Source: Sandaracinaceae bacterium (GTDB lineage: Bacteria > Myxococcota_A > Polyangia > Polyangiales > Sandaracinaceae). From it: a stretch of DNA of 35,027 nt. The position numbers and the translations under genes were made by a program. Location of the stretch: the NCBI GenBank assembly GCA_019637095.1, contig JAHBWG010000090.1, positions 1-35,027 of the forward strand, read 5' to 3'. Position 1 is the stretch's first letter. Every line of letters starts with the position of its first letter. The notes below the pieces were generated by a model. The model saw nothing but the letters and a program-made list of their open reading frames with translations, ran no database searches and was not told the origin of the DNA. Positions 13,019 to 20,535 of this stretch are shown here, in pieces.

Positions 13019-15751
13019 ATGGCGCGACGGTGGCTGCCCGCTGGGCTCGTGCTCGTGCTCGCGGGGTGCGGGATGCTCGGCGGTGACGAGCCGAGCGAGG
13101 GAGAGGGCGAGGGACAGGGCGCGCCGCCGGCGGAGGCCGCGCCGCCGCCGCTCCCGGACGCGCCGCCGATCTCCGCGGGCGAGGACCACACGTGCGCGGT
13201 GAGGCCGACCGGCGAGCTCTTCTGCTGGGGCCGCAACCTCGACGGAGAGCTGGGCGACGGGACGAGCCGCAACCGCCGCGTGCCGGTGCCCGTCCGCGAC
13301 CTCGCGCAGGTCCACCAGGTGTCGGCGGGGCGCTACCACACGTGCGCGCTCCGCCGCGACGGCAATGTGTTTTGCTGGGGACGGAACGATCACGGCCAGC
13401 TCGGCGACGGCTCGACCGAGAACCGCGCGGCGCCCGTGCAGGTCGCTGGGATCGCCGACGCGGTGCAGGTCGGCGCGGGGCACGAGCTCTCCTGCGCGCT
13501 GCTGCGCGCCGGCACGGTCACGTGCTGGGGCAACGGGCAGTCCGGCCGGCTCGGGCGCGGCTCGACCCAGAGCAGCCCGACGCCGGTCCCCGTCGAGGGC
13601 GTGACCGGCGCGACGCGCATCGCCGTCGGCGGCTGGCACGCGTGCGCGCTCGTCGAGGGCGGTCGGCTGTGGTGCTGGGGCGCCGACGACAACGGCCAGC
13701 TCGGGCTCCCCGGCGACGCGCCGCGCGAGCAGCTCTCGCCGCAGCCCGTGCCGGGGCTCGAGGGGGTGACGGCGGTCGCGGCGGGTCACCTCGCCACCTG
13801 CGCGGTCCACGGGGGCAACCTCTCTTGCTGGGGCGACGCGTACTACGGGCTGCTCGGCAACGGCCAGAGCGGCTCGGGCGCCGCCGACGGCCAGACGCCC
13901 GCGCTCGTCGCGGGGCTCGCCGAGGTCGCGGACGTCGACGTCGGCGTCTACCAGGCGTGCGCGCGGCTCGGCGACGGGACGGTGCGCTGCTGGGGCAACG
14001 ACGGCTACGGCAACCTCGGCGCCGCCGAGCGCGGGCATCAGGTCACGCCCGCGGAGGTCTCGGGCCTGAGCGACGCGACGCACCTCGCCGTCGGCGCCTA
14101 CCACGTGTGCGTGCGCCGCGCGTCGGGGGCGATCGCGTGCTGGGGCAAGAGCGGCGATGGCCAGCTCGGCGCGCACGAGATCCAGGACGCCTACCACGCG
14201 ATCGACCGGATCGCGTCGCTCGCGGAGCTCACCGCGGACGCGCCGCCCGTGCACACGTTCGCGCCCGCGGCGGCGCCGCCGCCGACGGCGCCCATGGTCT
14301 CGACCTCCGACGGGTACGCGTGCGGCGTGCGCAGCGACGGGCGCGTGCTCTGTTGGGGCGGCGCGGCCTCGAGCGGTCAGCTCGGCAACGGCGGCGCGCG
14401 CCCCGCGACGAGCGGCGCCGTCGAGGTGGCCGGCATCACCGACGCCGTCGAGGTGCGCACGAGCCAATCGGCGGCGTGCGCGCGGCGCCAGAGCGGCGAG
14501 GTCGCCTGCTGGGGTTACCTCGGCCGCGTCGACGGCTCGCCCGACCACGTGCGCACGAGCCGGCCGATCCCGCTGCCCGGCGTGACCGACGCGATCGGGA
14601 TCGCGTTGAGCACGAGCGGTCCATGCGTCCTGCACCGCGCGGGCACGGTGAGCTGCGCCGCCGCGACCGCGCTCGAGCCGGTCGAGGGCCTCACGGGCGC
14701 GGTCGAGATCGTCGCGGGCGGTACGTCCGCGTGTGCGCGGCTCGAAGGCGGCGGCGTGCGCTGCTGGGGCTCCGGGAACCGCGGCCAGCTCGGCAACGGC
14801 GCGGATCAGTCCTCGCGCACGCCGGTCGAGGTCGCGGGGCTGACCGACGCCGAGCAGCTCTCGGCCTCGTTCTCTTACACGTGCGCGCTCCGGCGCGGCG
14901 GCGCGATCTCGTGCTGGGGCTCGAACGAGAAGGGCCAGCTCGGCAACGGCCGCAGCGGCGAGGGCGCGTACGAGAACCGCCCCGTCGCGGTGCGCGGCGT
15001 GCGCGGCGCCGTGGAGGTCGCGGCGGGCGTGCACCACGCGTGCGCGCGCTTCGCCGATCACTCGCTGCGCTGCTGGGGCGCGAACGACGCGGACCAGCTC
15101 GGCACCGGGCAGGAGCGCAGCGAGCGCACCCCCGCGATCGTCGCGAGCCCGGTCGCGGTCGCCGCGCCGGAGGCGCCGCTCGGCCCGATCGCGCAGCTCT
15201 CCTGCGGCTGGCACCACTGCTGTACGGTGCACGAGAACGGGCAGCTCCAGTGCTGGGGTCGCAGCTCCGTGCTCGGGGAGGGCACGCTCGGCGGGCTGGT
15301 CAGCTCGCGCAGCAACCGCCCGCGCGCGATCACCCTCGCGGCGCTCGGCAGCGCGCCGCCGCCCGCGCCGCCCGCGCCGCCCGCGGAGCCGGCGCCGGAG
15401 CCGGCGCCGGTCGTCGCGGTAGAGCGCGTCGAGGTGCCGCCCGAGGCGGCTTCGCCCGAGGAGCCGGCCGCGCCCGACGCGCGCGAGCCCCGCGCCGGCG
15501 ACCCGCGCTCGGCGGTCGAGCAAGCGGTCCATCAGGCCTCGCGCACGTGCTACGGCCGGCTCGGCGCGCGCGGCCGCGTCACGGTGCGCGTCACCGTCGG
15601 GCCCGACGGGCGCGTGCAGACCTCGCGCGTGATCTCGAACGGCACCGGCAACGACGAGACCGGCCGGTGCATCAGCGGCGCGCTCGTCGGCCGCCGCTTC
15701 TCGCGCCCTCGCCAGGGCGCCGTCACCTACGACATCGCGTTCGGGGGATGA
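13019..15751 (+). CDS. lipoprotein with 14 RCC1-like repeats and a C-terminal AgmX/PglI domain
   Basis: This is a 910-residue lipoprotein with a canonical lipobox (LVLVLAGC, Cys 17). An acidic/Pro-rich linker is followed by RCC1-type repeats of the form V-x-A-G-x-x-H-x-C-A-x-x-x-x-G-x-x-x-C-W-G and by GQLG turns. I count 14: seven, a Pro/Ala linker, then seven more, which fits two seven-bladed propellers. Repeat 10 is degenerate (SCAA instead of CWG). Almost every blade has a Cys pair about a dozen residues apart, suggesting disulfides outside the cytoplasm. A Pro/Glu-rich linker (about 780-825) leads to a C-terminal AgmX/PglI TonB-like domain (SRTCYGRL, VTVRVTVGPDGRVQTSRV, TGRCISGAL). It is probably on the outer-membrane periplasmic or outer face. 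Function is unknown. The start is ATG 13019, justified by the ribosome site. Confidence 0.93.
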   Translation: MARRWLPAGLVLVLAGCGMLGGDEPSEGEGEGQGAPPAEAAPPPLPDAPPISAGEDHTCAVRPTGELFCWGRNLDGELGDGTSRNRRVPVPVRDLAQVHQVSAGRYHTCALRRDGNVFCWGRNDHGQLGDGSTENRAAPVQVAGIADAVQVGAGHELSCALLRAGTVTCWGNGQSGRLGRGSTQSSPTPVPVEGVTGATRIAVGGWHACALVEGGRLWCWGADDNGQLGLPGDAPREQLSPQPVPGLEGVTAVAAGHLATCAVHGGNLSCWGDAYYGLLGNGQSGSGAADGQTPALVAGLAEVADVDVGVYQACARLGDGTVRCWGNDGYGNLGAAERGHQVTPAEVSGLSDATHLAVGAYHVCVRRASGAIACWGKSGDGQLGAHEIQDAYHAIDRIASLAELTADAPPVHTFAPAAAPPPTAPMVSTSDGYACGVRSDGRVLCWGGAASSGQLGNGGARPATSGAVEVAGITDAVEVRTSQSAACARRQSGEVACWGYLGRVDGSPDHVRTSRPIPLPGVTDAIGIALSTSGPCVLHRAGTVSCAAATALEPVEGLTGAVEIVAGGTSACARLEGGGVRCWGSGNRGQLGNGADQSSRTPVEVAGLTDAEQLSASFSYTCALRRGGAISCWGSNEKGQLGNGRSGEGAYENRPVAVRGVRGAVEVAAGVHHACARFADHSLRCWGANDADQLGTGQERSERTPAIVASPVAVAAPEAPLGPIAQLSCGWHHCCTVHENGQLQCWGRSSVLGEGTLGGLVSSRSNRPRAITLAALGSAPPPAPPAPPAEPAPEPAPVVAVERVEVPPEAASPEEPAAPDAREPRAGDPRSAVEQAVHQASRTCYGRLGARGRVTVRVTVGPDGRVQTSRVISNGTGNDETGRCISGALVGRRFSRPRQGAVTYDIAFGG

Positions 15752-15825
15752 CGCACCCGCCTCGCGCGCGCGAGCGCAAGTCGCCTCGCTTCGCTCCAGC
15801 CCGCCCGCGAGGCCGCTGAGCCACC

Positions 15826-17202
15826 ATGGCTGCGCCTCTTCCGCCCGCGCCCGCGCCTCGCCGTCACGGCCTGGGCGTGCGCGTGCAGCTGATGGTCGTG
15901 CTCGGCCTCGGGTTCGCGCTGTCGGTCCTCTTGCTCGGCTTCGCGACGACGCGCCTCGGGGCGCGCGCGATCGATCGCGAGCGGAGGGAGGCGGCGGCGG
16001 GGATGGCGCGCGCCTTCCTCGCGCTCGACGCGGTCGAGGCCGAGCACCTCGAGCAGCTCGTCGGCGCGGGTGGCGTCGTCGGGGTCGAGGTCTTCGACGG
16101 TGACGCCGTGGTCGCGGTCGCCGGCGAGGTCGGACACGCCGCCATCGAACGCCGCGACGGCGCGCGCCTCGTCCGGGTGCACCTCGACTCGGCGGAGGTC
16201 AGCACCGCGGGCGCCCTCCCGGGACTGCTCTTCCTCTACGTCGGCCTCACCGCGGCGGTGATCCTGCTGCTCACGTACGTGCTGCTGACGCGGCTGATCG
16301 TGCGGCCGCTCGCGGCGCTGACGCGGGCGTCGGAGCGCGTCGCGGCCGGCAAGGAGACGCAGGTGCCGATCGAAGGGACCGCGGAGCTCGCGCGGCTCGC
16401 CGTGTCCTTCAACGACATGCAGAAGCAGCTCCTACGCGACCGCGAGGAGCTGCGCGCGCGGCTCGAGGACCTCGAGGCGACCACCACCGAGCTGCGCGCG
16501 ACCCAGCGCTCGCTCGTGCGCAGCGAGAAGCTCGCGTCGGTCGGCCGCCTCGCGGCGGGCATCGCGCACGAGATCGGCAACCCGCTCAGCGCCATCCAGG
16601 GCCTGCTCGAGCTCGTCGAGGGCGGCGACCTCGACGCGCAGACCGAGCGCGAGTTCCTCGCCCGCGTGCGCAAGGAGACGGAGCGGATCCACCGCATCAT
16701 CCGCGACCTGCTCGACTTCGCGCGGAGCGAGCCGACCGCGCACGAGGTGGGCGCGACGTGCGACCTCGCCGAGGTCGTCGAGGACGCGGTGCGCCTCGTA
16801 GGACCGCAAGCCGATTTGCGACAGATCACGCTCGAGCGGCGCTTCGATCCGGACGTGCCGCGCGCGGTCGGCTCCCCCGCGCGGCTCGCGCAGGTGGTGC
16901 TCAACCTCCTGCTCAACGCGGCCGACGCGATCGACGGCGAGGGCGCCATCCGCCTCGAGGTCGGCGGCGAGGACGGCTGGGTGACGCTCGTGGTCCACGA
17001 CAGCGGGCCGGGCATCCCCGAGGAGATCCTCGACCACCTCTTCGAGCCGTTCGTGACGACCAAGCCCGCTGGCGAGGGGACCGGGCTCGGGCTCGCCGTC
17101 TGCCACACGCTCGTCGAGCAGCTCGGCGGGACGCTGCGCGCAGAGAACCCGCCCGAGGGCGGCGCGCGCTTCACGGTGCGCCTCCCCGCCGCGAGCTCGT
17201 GA
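15826..17202 (+). CDS. membrane sensor histidine kinase
   Basis: This is a 458-residue kinase. Transmembrane helices lie at about 20-42 and 133-156 and flank a short periplasmic sensor of roughly 90 residues. A HAMP domain follows (157-205, IVRPLAALTRASERVAAG) with a coiled coil, then HisKA with the phospho-acceptor His 248 in GIAHEIGNPLSAI. HATPase boxes are N (LNLLLNAADAI, 359-369), G1 (HDSGPGI), F (FEPFVTTK) and G2 (GTGLGLAV). All motifs are intact. No response regulator is adjacent, so it is an orphan here. It starts 74 bp after the RCC1 lipoprotein gene in the same direction with no promoter or terminator visible between, so the two may share a transcript. The ribosome site is poor. Confidence 0.95.
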   Translation: MAAPLPPAPAPRRHGLGVRVQLMVVLGLGFALSVLLLGFATTRLGARAIDRERREAAAGMARAFLALDAVEAEHLEQLVGAGGVVGVEVFDGDAVVAVAGEVGHAAIERRDGARLVRVHLDSAEVSTAGALPGLLFLYVGLTAAVILLLTYVLLTRLIVRPLAALTRASERVAAGKETQVPIEGTAELARLAVSFNDMQKQLLRDREELRARLEDLEATTTELRATQRSLVRSEKLASVGRLAAGIAHEIGNPLSAIQGLLELVEGGDLDAQTEREFLARVRKETERIHRIIRDLLDFARSEPTAHEVGATCDLAEVVEDAVRLVGPQADLRQITLERRFDPDVPRAVGSPARLAQVVLNLLLNAADAIDGEGAIRLEVGGEDGWVTLVVHDSGPGIPEEILDHLFEPFVTTKPAGEGTGLGLAVCHTLVEQLGGTLRAENPPEGGARFTVRLPAASS

Positions 17203-17231
17203 GGCCCTGGCGCCGCGCAACCCCAGAGATC

Positions 17232-17259
17232 TTGCGCGCGCGCGCACTTCGGTTATCAG
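17232..17259 (+). promoter_or_regulatory. putative promoter of the Sel1-repeat gene
   Basis: TTGCGC (17232-17237), a 16-bp spacer and TATCAG (17254-17259) end 9 nt before the GTG at 17269, leaving almost no leader. Confidence 0.4.
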
Positions 17260-17268
17260 TGTCGAATC

Positions 17269-19194
17269 GTGCGGTGGGTGGTCACGCTCGCGCTCCTCGG
17301 CGCTCCCATGGCGGCGCTCGCGCAGTCGCCCGAGGAGGCGTGCCGCTCGGACCTCGACGGCTGCGTCGCGGAGGCCGACGCCCTGCTCTCGCGCGACGAG
17401 CAGCTCGACCGCGTCGTCGGCCTGCTGCGCGTCGCGTGCAACCGAGGGCAGTGGGAGGGCTGCCGGCGCCTCGGCGCGCTCTACGCGATCGGCCGCGGCG
17501 TGCCCCGCGAGCTCCCGCGCGCCGCGACGATGTTCGAGCTCGCCTGTGACAACGGCAACCAGGCGGCGTGCCTGCACCTCGGGCTCATGCGCCTCCACGG
17601 GCACGGCGTGCGCGAGGATCGCGCGGCCGGCGTGCGGCTCATCCAAGGCGCGTGCGAGGCCGGGGCGCGCGGCGCGTGCGGGCACCTCGCGACCTGCTAC
17701 GCGGACGGCGTCGGGGTCGCGGCGGATCCCGCGCGCGCCGCGGCGCTGCGGCAGCGCGAGTGCACGAACGATCCCGGCTCGTGCGGCGGCAGCGCGAGCG
17801 AGGCGGAGGAGCGCGATCCCGCCGAGGCGCTCGCCGAGTACCGCGCCGCGTGCGAGCGCCGGCAGGACGCGAACGCGTGTCTGCGGCTCGGCGTGCTGGT
17901 GCGCGACGGGCGCGGGATCGCGGCGGATCCCGCGGGCGCGGTGTCGTGGTTCGCGCGCGCGTGCGCGGGCGGAGAGCACGCGGCCTGCAACCACGTCGGC
18001 GTCGCCTACGAGGACGGCGTCGGGGTGCGCCGCGACCTCGTGCGCGCGGCGCAGCTCTTCCAACGCGCGTGTGACGCAGGCTTCCAGCTCGCGTGCAGCA
18101 ACTACGGCCGGATGCTCGAGACGGGGCGCGGCGTCGCGCAGGACATCGCGCGGGCGCGCGCCCTCTACGAGGCGGCCTGCGAGGCGGGCGCGCTGATGGG
18201 CTGCAACAACCTCGGGCTCGTCTACGAGGAGGGCGTCGGCGTGCCCGTGGACCTCGCGCGCGCGGCGCAGCTCTACCAGCGCGCGTGCGACGGCGGGACG
18301 CGCCTGGGCTGCTATCACCTCGGCCTGCTGACGGAAGACGGGCGCGGCGTGGCGCGCCGCCCCGCGGCCGCGCTCGAGCTGCACCGGCGCGCGTGCGAAG
18401 GCGGCGTCGCGCTCGGGTGCACGGCGCTCGGCGCGATGTACGCGGGCGGGCGCGGCACGCGGCAAGACCTCGCGATGGCGGCGCGGCTCTACGCGAGCGC
18501 GTGCGACCGCCGCGATCACTACGCGTGCGTCCAGCTCGGCATCTTCTACGAGGAAGGCCGCGGCCTCGCCCGAGACGTCGCGGGTGCGGCGCGGCTCTAC
18601 GAGCACGCGTGCGAGGCGGAGGAGTGGAGCGGCTGCACGCGCTTCGGCCTGCTGCTGCAGAGCGGCGAGGGCGTCGCGCAGAACGACGCGCGCGCGCTCG
18701 AGATGTTCCGCCGCGGTTGCGAGCACGACGACTTGCGGGGGTGCATCGGGCTCGGGTTCTTGCACGAGCGCGGGCGGGGCGTGCGGCAGGACTACACCGC
18801 GGCGCGCGCGCTCTATACGCGCGCGTGCGACGGCGGCGAGCTGCGCGGCTGCAACAACCTCGGGTTCCTCTACCTGCGCGGGCTCGGGGTGACCAGCCAG
18901 CCGGGCCGGGCGGTCGAGCTCTTCCGCCGCGCGTGCGACGGGCGCAACGCGCTCGGCTGTTCGAACCTCGGGAGCCTGTTCCTGTCGGGCTCGGGCGTCG
19001 CCGCCGATCCGTCCCAGGCGGCGCCGCTCTTCGAGCGCTCGTGCTCGATGGGCGCCGCGCAGGGCTGCTTCAACCTCGGCCTGCTCCACGAGCAGGGCAA
19101 CGGCGTCCCGGCGAACGCGGCGCGCGCGCGCGAGCTGTTCGTGCAGGCGTGCGAGGGCGGCTACGCGCCCGCCTGCCAGCGCACCGGCTCGTGA
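17269..19194 (+). CDS. secreted cysteine-rich Sel1-repeat protein
   Basis: This 641-residue protein has a Sec signal peptide (MRWVVTLALLGAPMAALAQ). About 15 Sel1-like repeats of 36 residues follow, each with the signature L-G-x-x-Y-x-x-G-x-G-V-x-x-D-x-x-R-A-A-x-L-Y-x-x-A-C. Almost every repeat contributes a C-x7/8-C pair (for example CDNGNQAAC, CEAGALMGC, CDGGELRGC), the hallmark of the Helicobacter cysteine-rich (Hcp) type in which each helix pair is disulfide-linked. An irregular spacer of about 30 residues interrupts the array near residues 165-195. It is expected to be periplasmic or secreted and to act as a protein-binding scaffold; Hcp proteins bind beta-lactams weakly or host partners. 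Start is GTG 17269. It ends 3 bp before the convergent tetR gene. Confidence 0.9.
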   Translation: MRWVVTLALLGAPMAALAQSPEEACRSDLDGCVAEADALLSRDEQLDRVVGLLRVACNRGQWEGCRRLGALYAIGRGVPRELPRAATMFELACDNGNQAACLHLGLMRLHGHGVREDRAAGVRLIQGACEAGARGACGHLATCYADGVGVAADPARAAALRQRECTNDPGSCGGSASEAEERDPAEALAEYRAACERRQDANACLRLGVLVRDGRGIAADPAGAVSWFARACAGGEHAACNHVGVAYEDGVGVRRDLVRAAQLFQRACDAGFQLACSNYGRMLETGRGVAQDIARARALYEAACEAGALMGCNNLGLVYEEGVGVPVDLARAAQLYQRACDGGTRLGCYHLGLLTEDGRGVARRPAAALELHRRACEGGVALGCTALGAMYAGGRGTRQDLAMAARLYASACDRRDHYACVQLGIFYEEGRGLARDVAGAARLYEHACEAEEWSGCTRFGLLLQSGEGVAQNDARALEMFRRGCEHDDLRGCIGLGFLHERGRGVRQDYTAARALYTRACDGGELRGCNNLGFLYLRGLGVTSQPGRAVELFRRACDGRNALGCSNLGSLFLSGSGVAADPSQAAPLFERSCSMGAAQGCFNLGLLHEQGNGVPANAARARELFVQACEGGYAPACQRTGS

Positions 19195-19197
19195 GCC

Positions 19198-19884
19198 TCA
19201 GCGCGCGCGCGCGGCGCGCCGCAGCGTCTCGACCTGCAGCGCGATCGCGCGCTCGGCGACGGTGAGGCGCTCGGCGTCCGTCTCGACCCGTCGGAACAGC
19301 CGCTCGACCACCAGGCCCGCGAGGCCATGCGCGAGCGCCCAGAGGATCCGGTACTGATCGTCCACCTCGTCCTCTGGCACGAGCACGCCCAGCGCGTCCT
19401 TCATCGCGTGCTCGGCATGCACGGCGGTGCGGAACGGTTCGGGCACGTCGTCGGGATCGACCTTCGCGTTCGGTCCCGCGCTCGGCCGAGGCCAGACCTC
19501 GTCCTGGAAGCCGCGCGACGCGAACAGCCGGAACCAGTGCGGGTGCGCGACCGCGTAGCGCAGGTAGCCGCAGCCCGCGGCGCAGAGGCGCGCCTCCGGC
19601 GAGTCGGCCGCCGCGAGCGCGGCCGTGACCTCGGCCATCGCGCGCCCGAGCCCCTCGAGCCCGACCTCTCGCAGCAGCGCCTCGCGGCTGTCGAAGTGGC
19701 GGTAGATCGCGGGGTCGCTCACGCCGAGCGCCCGCGCGATCTCCCGGACGGAGACGGCCTCGGCGCCGCCGCCGTCGACGACGCGCGTCGCGACCTCGAG
19801 CGTCGCCGCGCGCAGGTCACCGTGGTGGAAGCGCGCGCGCGGCTTGCGTCGAGCTCGCGCCGCTTGCTTGGCGTCCGACTTCAT
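19198..19884 (-). CDS. TetR family transcriptional regulator
   Basis: This is a 228-residue TetR regulator. The N-terminal arm is basic (KQAARARRKPRAR). The DNA-binding domain spans about residues 22-72, with the helix-turn-helix VREIARALGVSDPAIYRHF at about 46-64. The ligand domain includes GCGYLRYAVAHPHWFRLFAS, which resembles the WHG-type C-terminal domain found in TetR relatives, and ALAHGLAGLVVERLF near the end. Start is ATG 19882-19884. A perfect inverted repeat at 19883-19901 spans its own start codon and lies between it and the divergent cupin gene, so autorepression and joint control are likely. The inducer is unknown. Confidence 0.95.
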   Translation of the reverse strand: MKSDAKQAARARRKPRARFHHGDLRAATLEVATRVVDGGGAEAVSVREIARALGVSDPAIYRHFDSREALLREVGLEGLGRAMAEVTAALAAADSPEARLCAAGCGYLRYAVAHPHWFRLFASRGFQDEVWPRPSAGPNAKVDPDDVPEPFRTAVHAEHAMKDALGVLVPEDEVDDQYRILWALAHGLAGLVVERLFRRVETDAERLTVAERAIALQVETLRRAARAR

Positions 19885-19901
19885 GTTAGCGTCTCTAACA
19901 T
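19883..19901. promoter_or_regulatory. TetR-type operator between tetR and the cupin gene
   Basis: ATGTTAGCGTCTCTAACAT is a perfect 7-bp inverted repeat with a 5-bp spacer, the usual size of a TetR dimer site. It overlaps the tetR start codon on the minus strand. It also covers -10-like boxes for both directions: TAACAT (19896-19901) for the cupin gene and TATGTT (19902-19897, minus) for tetR. Binding should block both genes. Confidence 0.8.
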
Positions 19902-19906
19902 AGGTT

Positions 19907-19912
19907 GGGAGG
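19907..19912 (+). promoter_or_regulatory. ribosome-binding site of the cupin gene
   Basis: GGGAGG, followed by TGA, lies 7 nt before ATG 19920 and decides that start over the upstream TTG at 19905, which precedes it. Confidence 0.55.
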
Positions 19913-19919
19913 TGACGGT

Positions 19920-20519
19920 ATGCCGAGCGTACAGGCGCTGAAGGATACGGCGACGGTGGCGGACGAGGGAGCGCGGAGCGCGAGGTCCTCCGCTGGACCG
20001 CTCCGCCTCGCGATCGAGGCGGCCGGCGAGGAGTTCGTCTTCGTGCAGTCGGCCCACGGCCCCGAGGGCACGTTCCGCTTCCGCTGGACCCTCGGCCCGA
20101 AGAAGAAGGGTCCTCCGCCGCATCTCCATCCGCACGAGGCGGAGACGTTCCGCGTGGTCTCGGGGAAGCTCCAGATCTGGCTCGACGGGGTGCGCCACGA
20201 CTGCGGCCCCGGCGACGAGGTGACGGCGCCGCGCGGCGTGATGCATCGCTTCTTCAACCCCGGCGACGAGCCCGTGATCGTCGACGTCTCGCTCGACGGA
20301 GGCCTGCAGGAGGCGAGCCTCGTCGGGCTCGCGGAGCACGCGCGACGGGTGGGGCGCCCGCTCCGGCTCGGCGAGATGCTGCGGCAGACGGTCGTGCAGT
20401 TCCACCGAGGCGCGATCGGCGCGCCGGGGCTCGTCGGCGCCATGGTGCGCGGCACCGCGTCTCTCCTGGTCGCGCTCGGGGTGCGCGGCTACGAGCCCAC
20501 GGCGGGCTGGGACGCCTGA
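19920..20519 (+). CDS. cupin-domain protein
   Basis: This is a 199-residue protein with one conserved cupin barrel. Motif 1 is PPPHLHPHEAETFRVVSGKL (His 68, His 70, Glu 75), and motif 2 is CGPGDEVTAPRGVMHRFFNPGDE (His 109), a standard metal-binding set. The N-terminal 45 residues and the C-terminal tail (GLVGAMVRGTASLLVALGVRGYEP) carry no further domain; the tail has a mildly hydrophobic stretch. The bound metal and substrate are unknown; small-molecule dioxygenase, isomerase or ligand-binding roles are all possible. It is controlled by the divergent TetR through the operator at 19883-19901, so it may be induced by the compound it handles (inference). Its stop codon lies in the hairpin at 20517-20535. 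Confidence 0.9.
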   Translation: MPSVQALKDTATVADEGARSARSSAGPLRLAIEAAGEEFVFVQSAHGPEGTFRFRWTLGPKKKGPPPHLHPHEAETFRVVSGKLQIWLDGVRHDCGPGDEVTAPRGVMHRFFNPGDEPVIVDVSLDGGLQEASLVGLAEHARRVGRPLRLGEMLRQTVVQFHRGAIGAPGLVGAMVRGTASLLVALGVRGYEPTAGWDA

Positions 20520-20535
20520 CGCGGCGGCCGCGTCA
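20517..20535. terminator. hairpin spanning the stop codons of the convergent cupin and uvrC genes
   Basis: TGACGCGGCGGCCGCGTCA is a perfect 8-bp inverted repeat with a 3-nt loop. The left end is the TGA of the cupin gene and the right end is the complement of the TGA of uvrC. There is no T-tract, so it may act as a bidirectional, T-less terminator or a transcript end stabiliser. Confidence 0.5.

Noticed and set aside
13190-15290. repeats suggestive of a CRISPR-like or satellite array
   Set aside because: The periodicity is from degenerate RCC1 protein repeats in frame, not conserved DNA units with unique spacers.
12485-15532. 1015-codon open frame on the minus strand
   Set aside because: Antisense to the RCC1 lipoprotein gene. 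Only the last 137 codons, from GTG 12898, are a real gene; the rest mirrors the RCC1 repeats.
16432-19089. 885-codon open frame on the minus strand
   Set aside because: Antisense to the histidine kinase and the Sel1 gene, both with clear domains. The periodic pattern reflects the Sel1 repeats read backwards.
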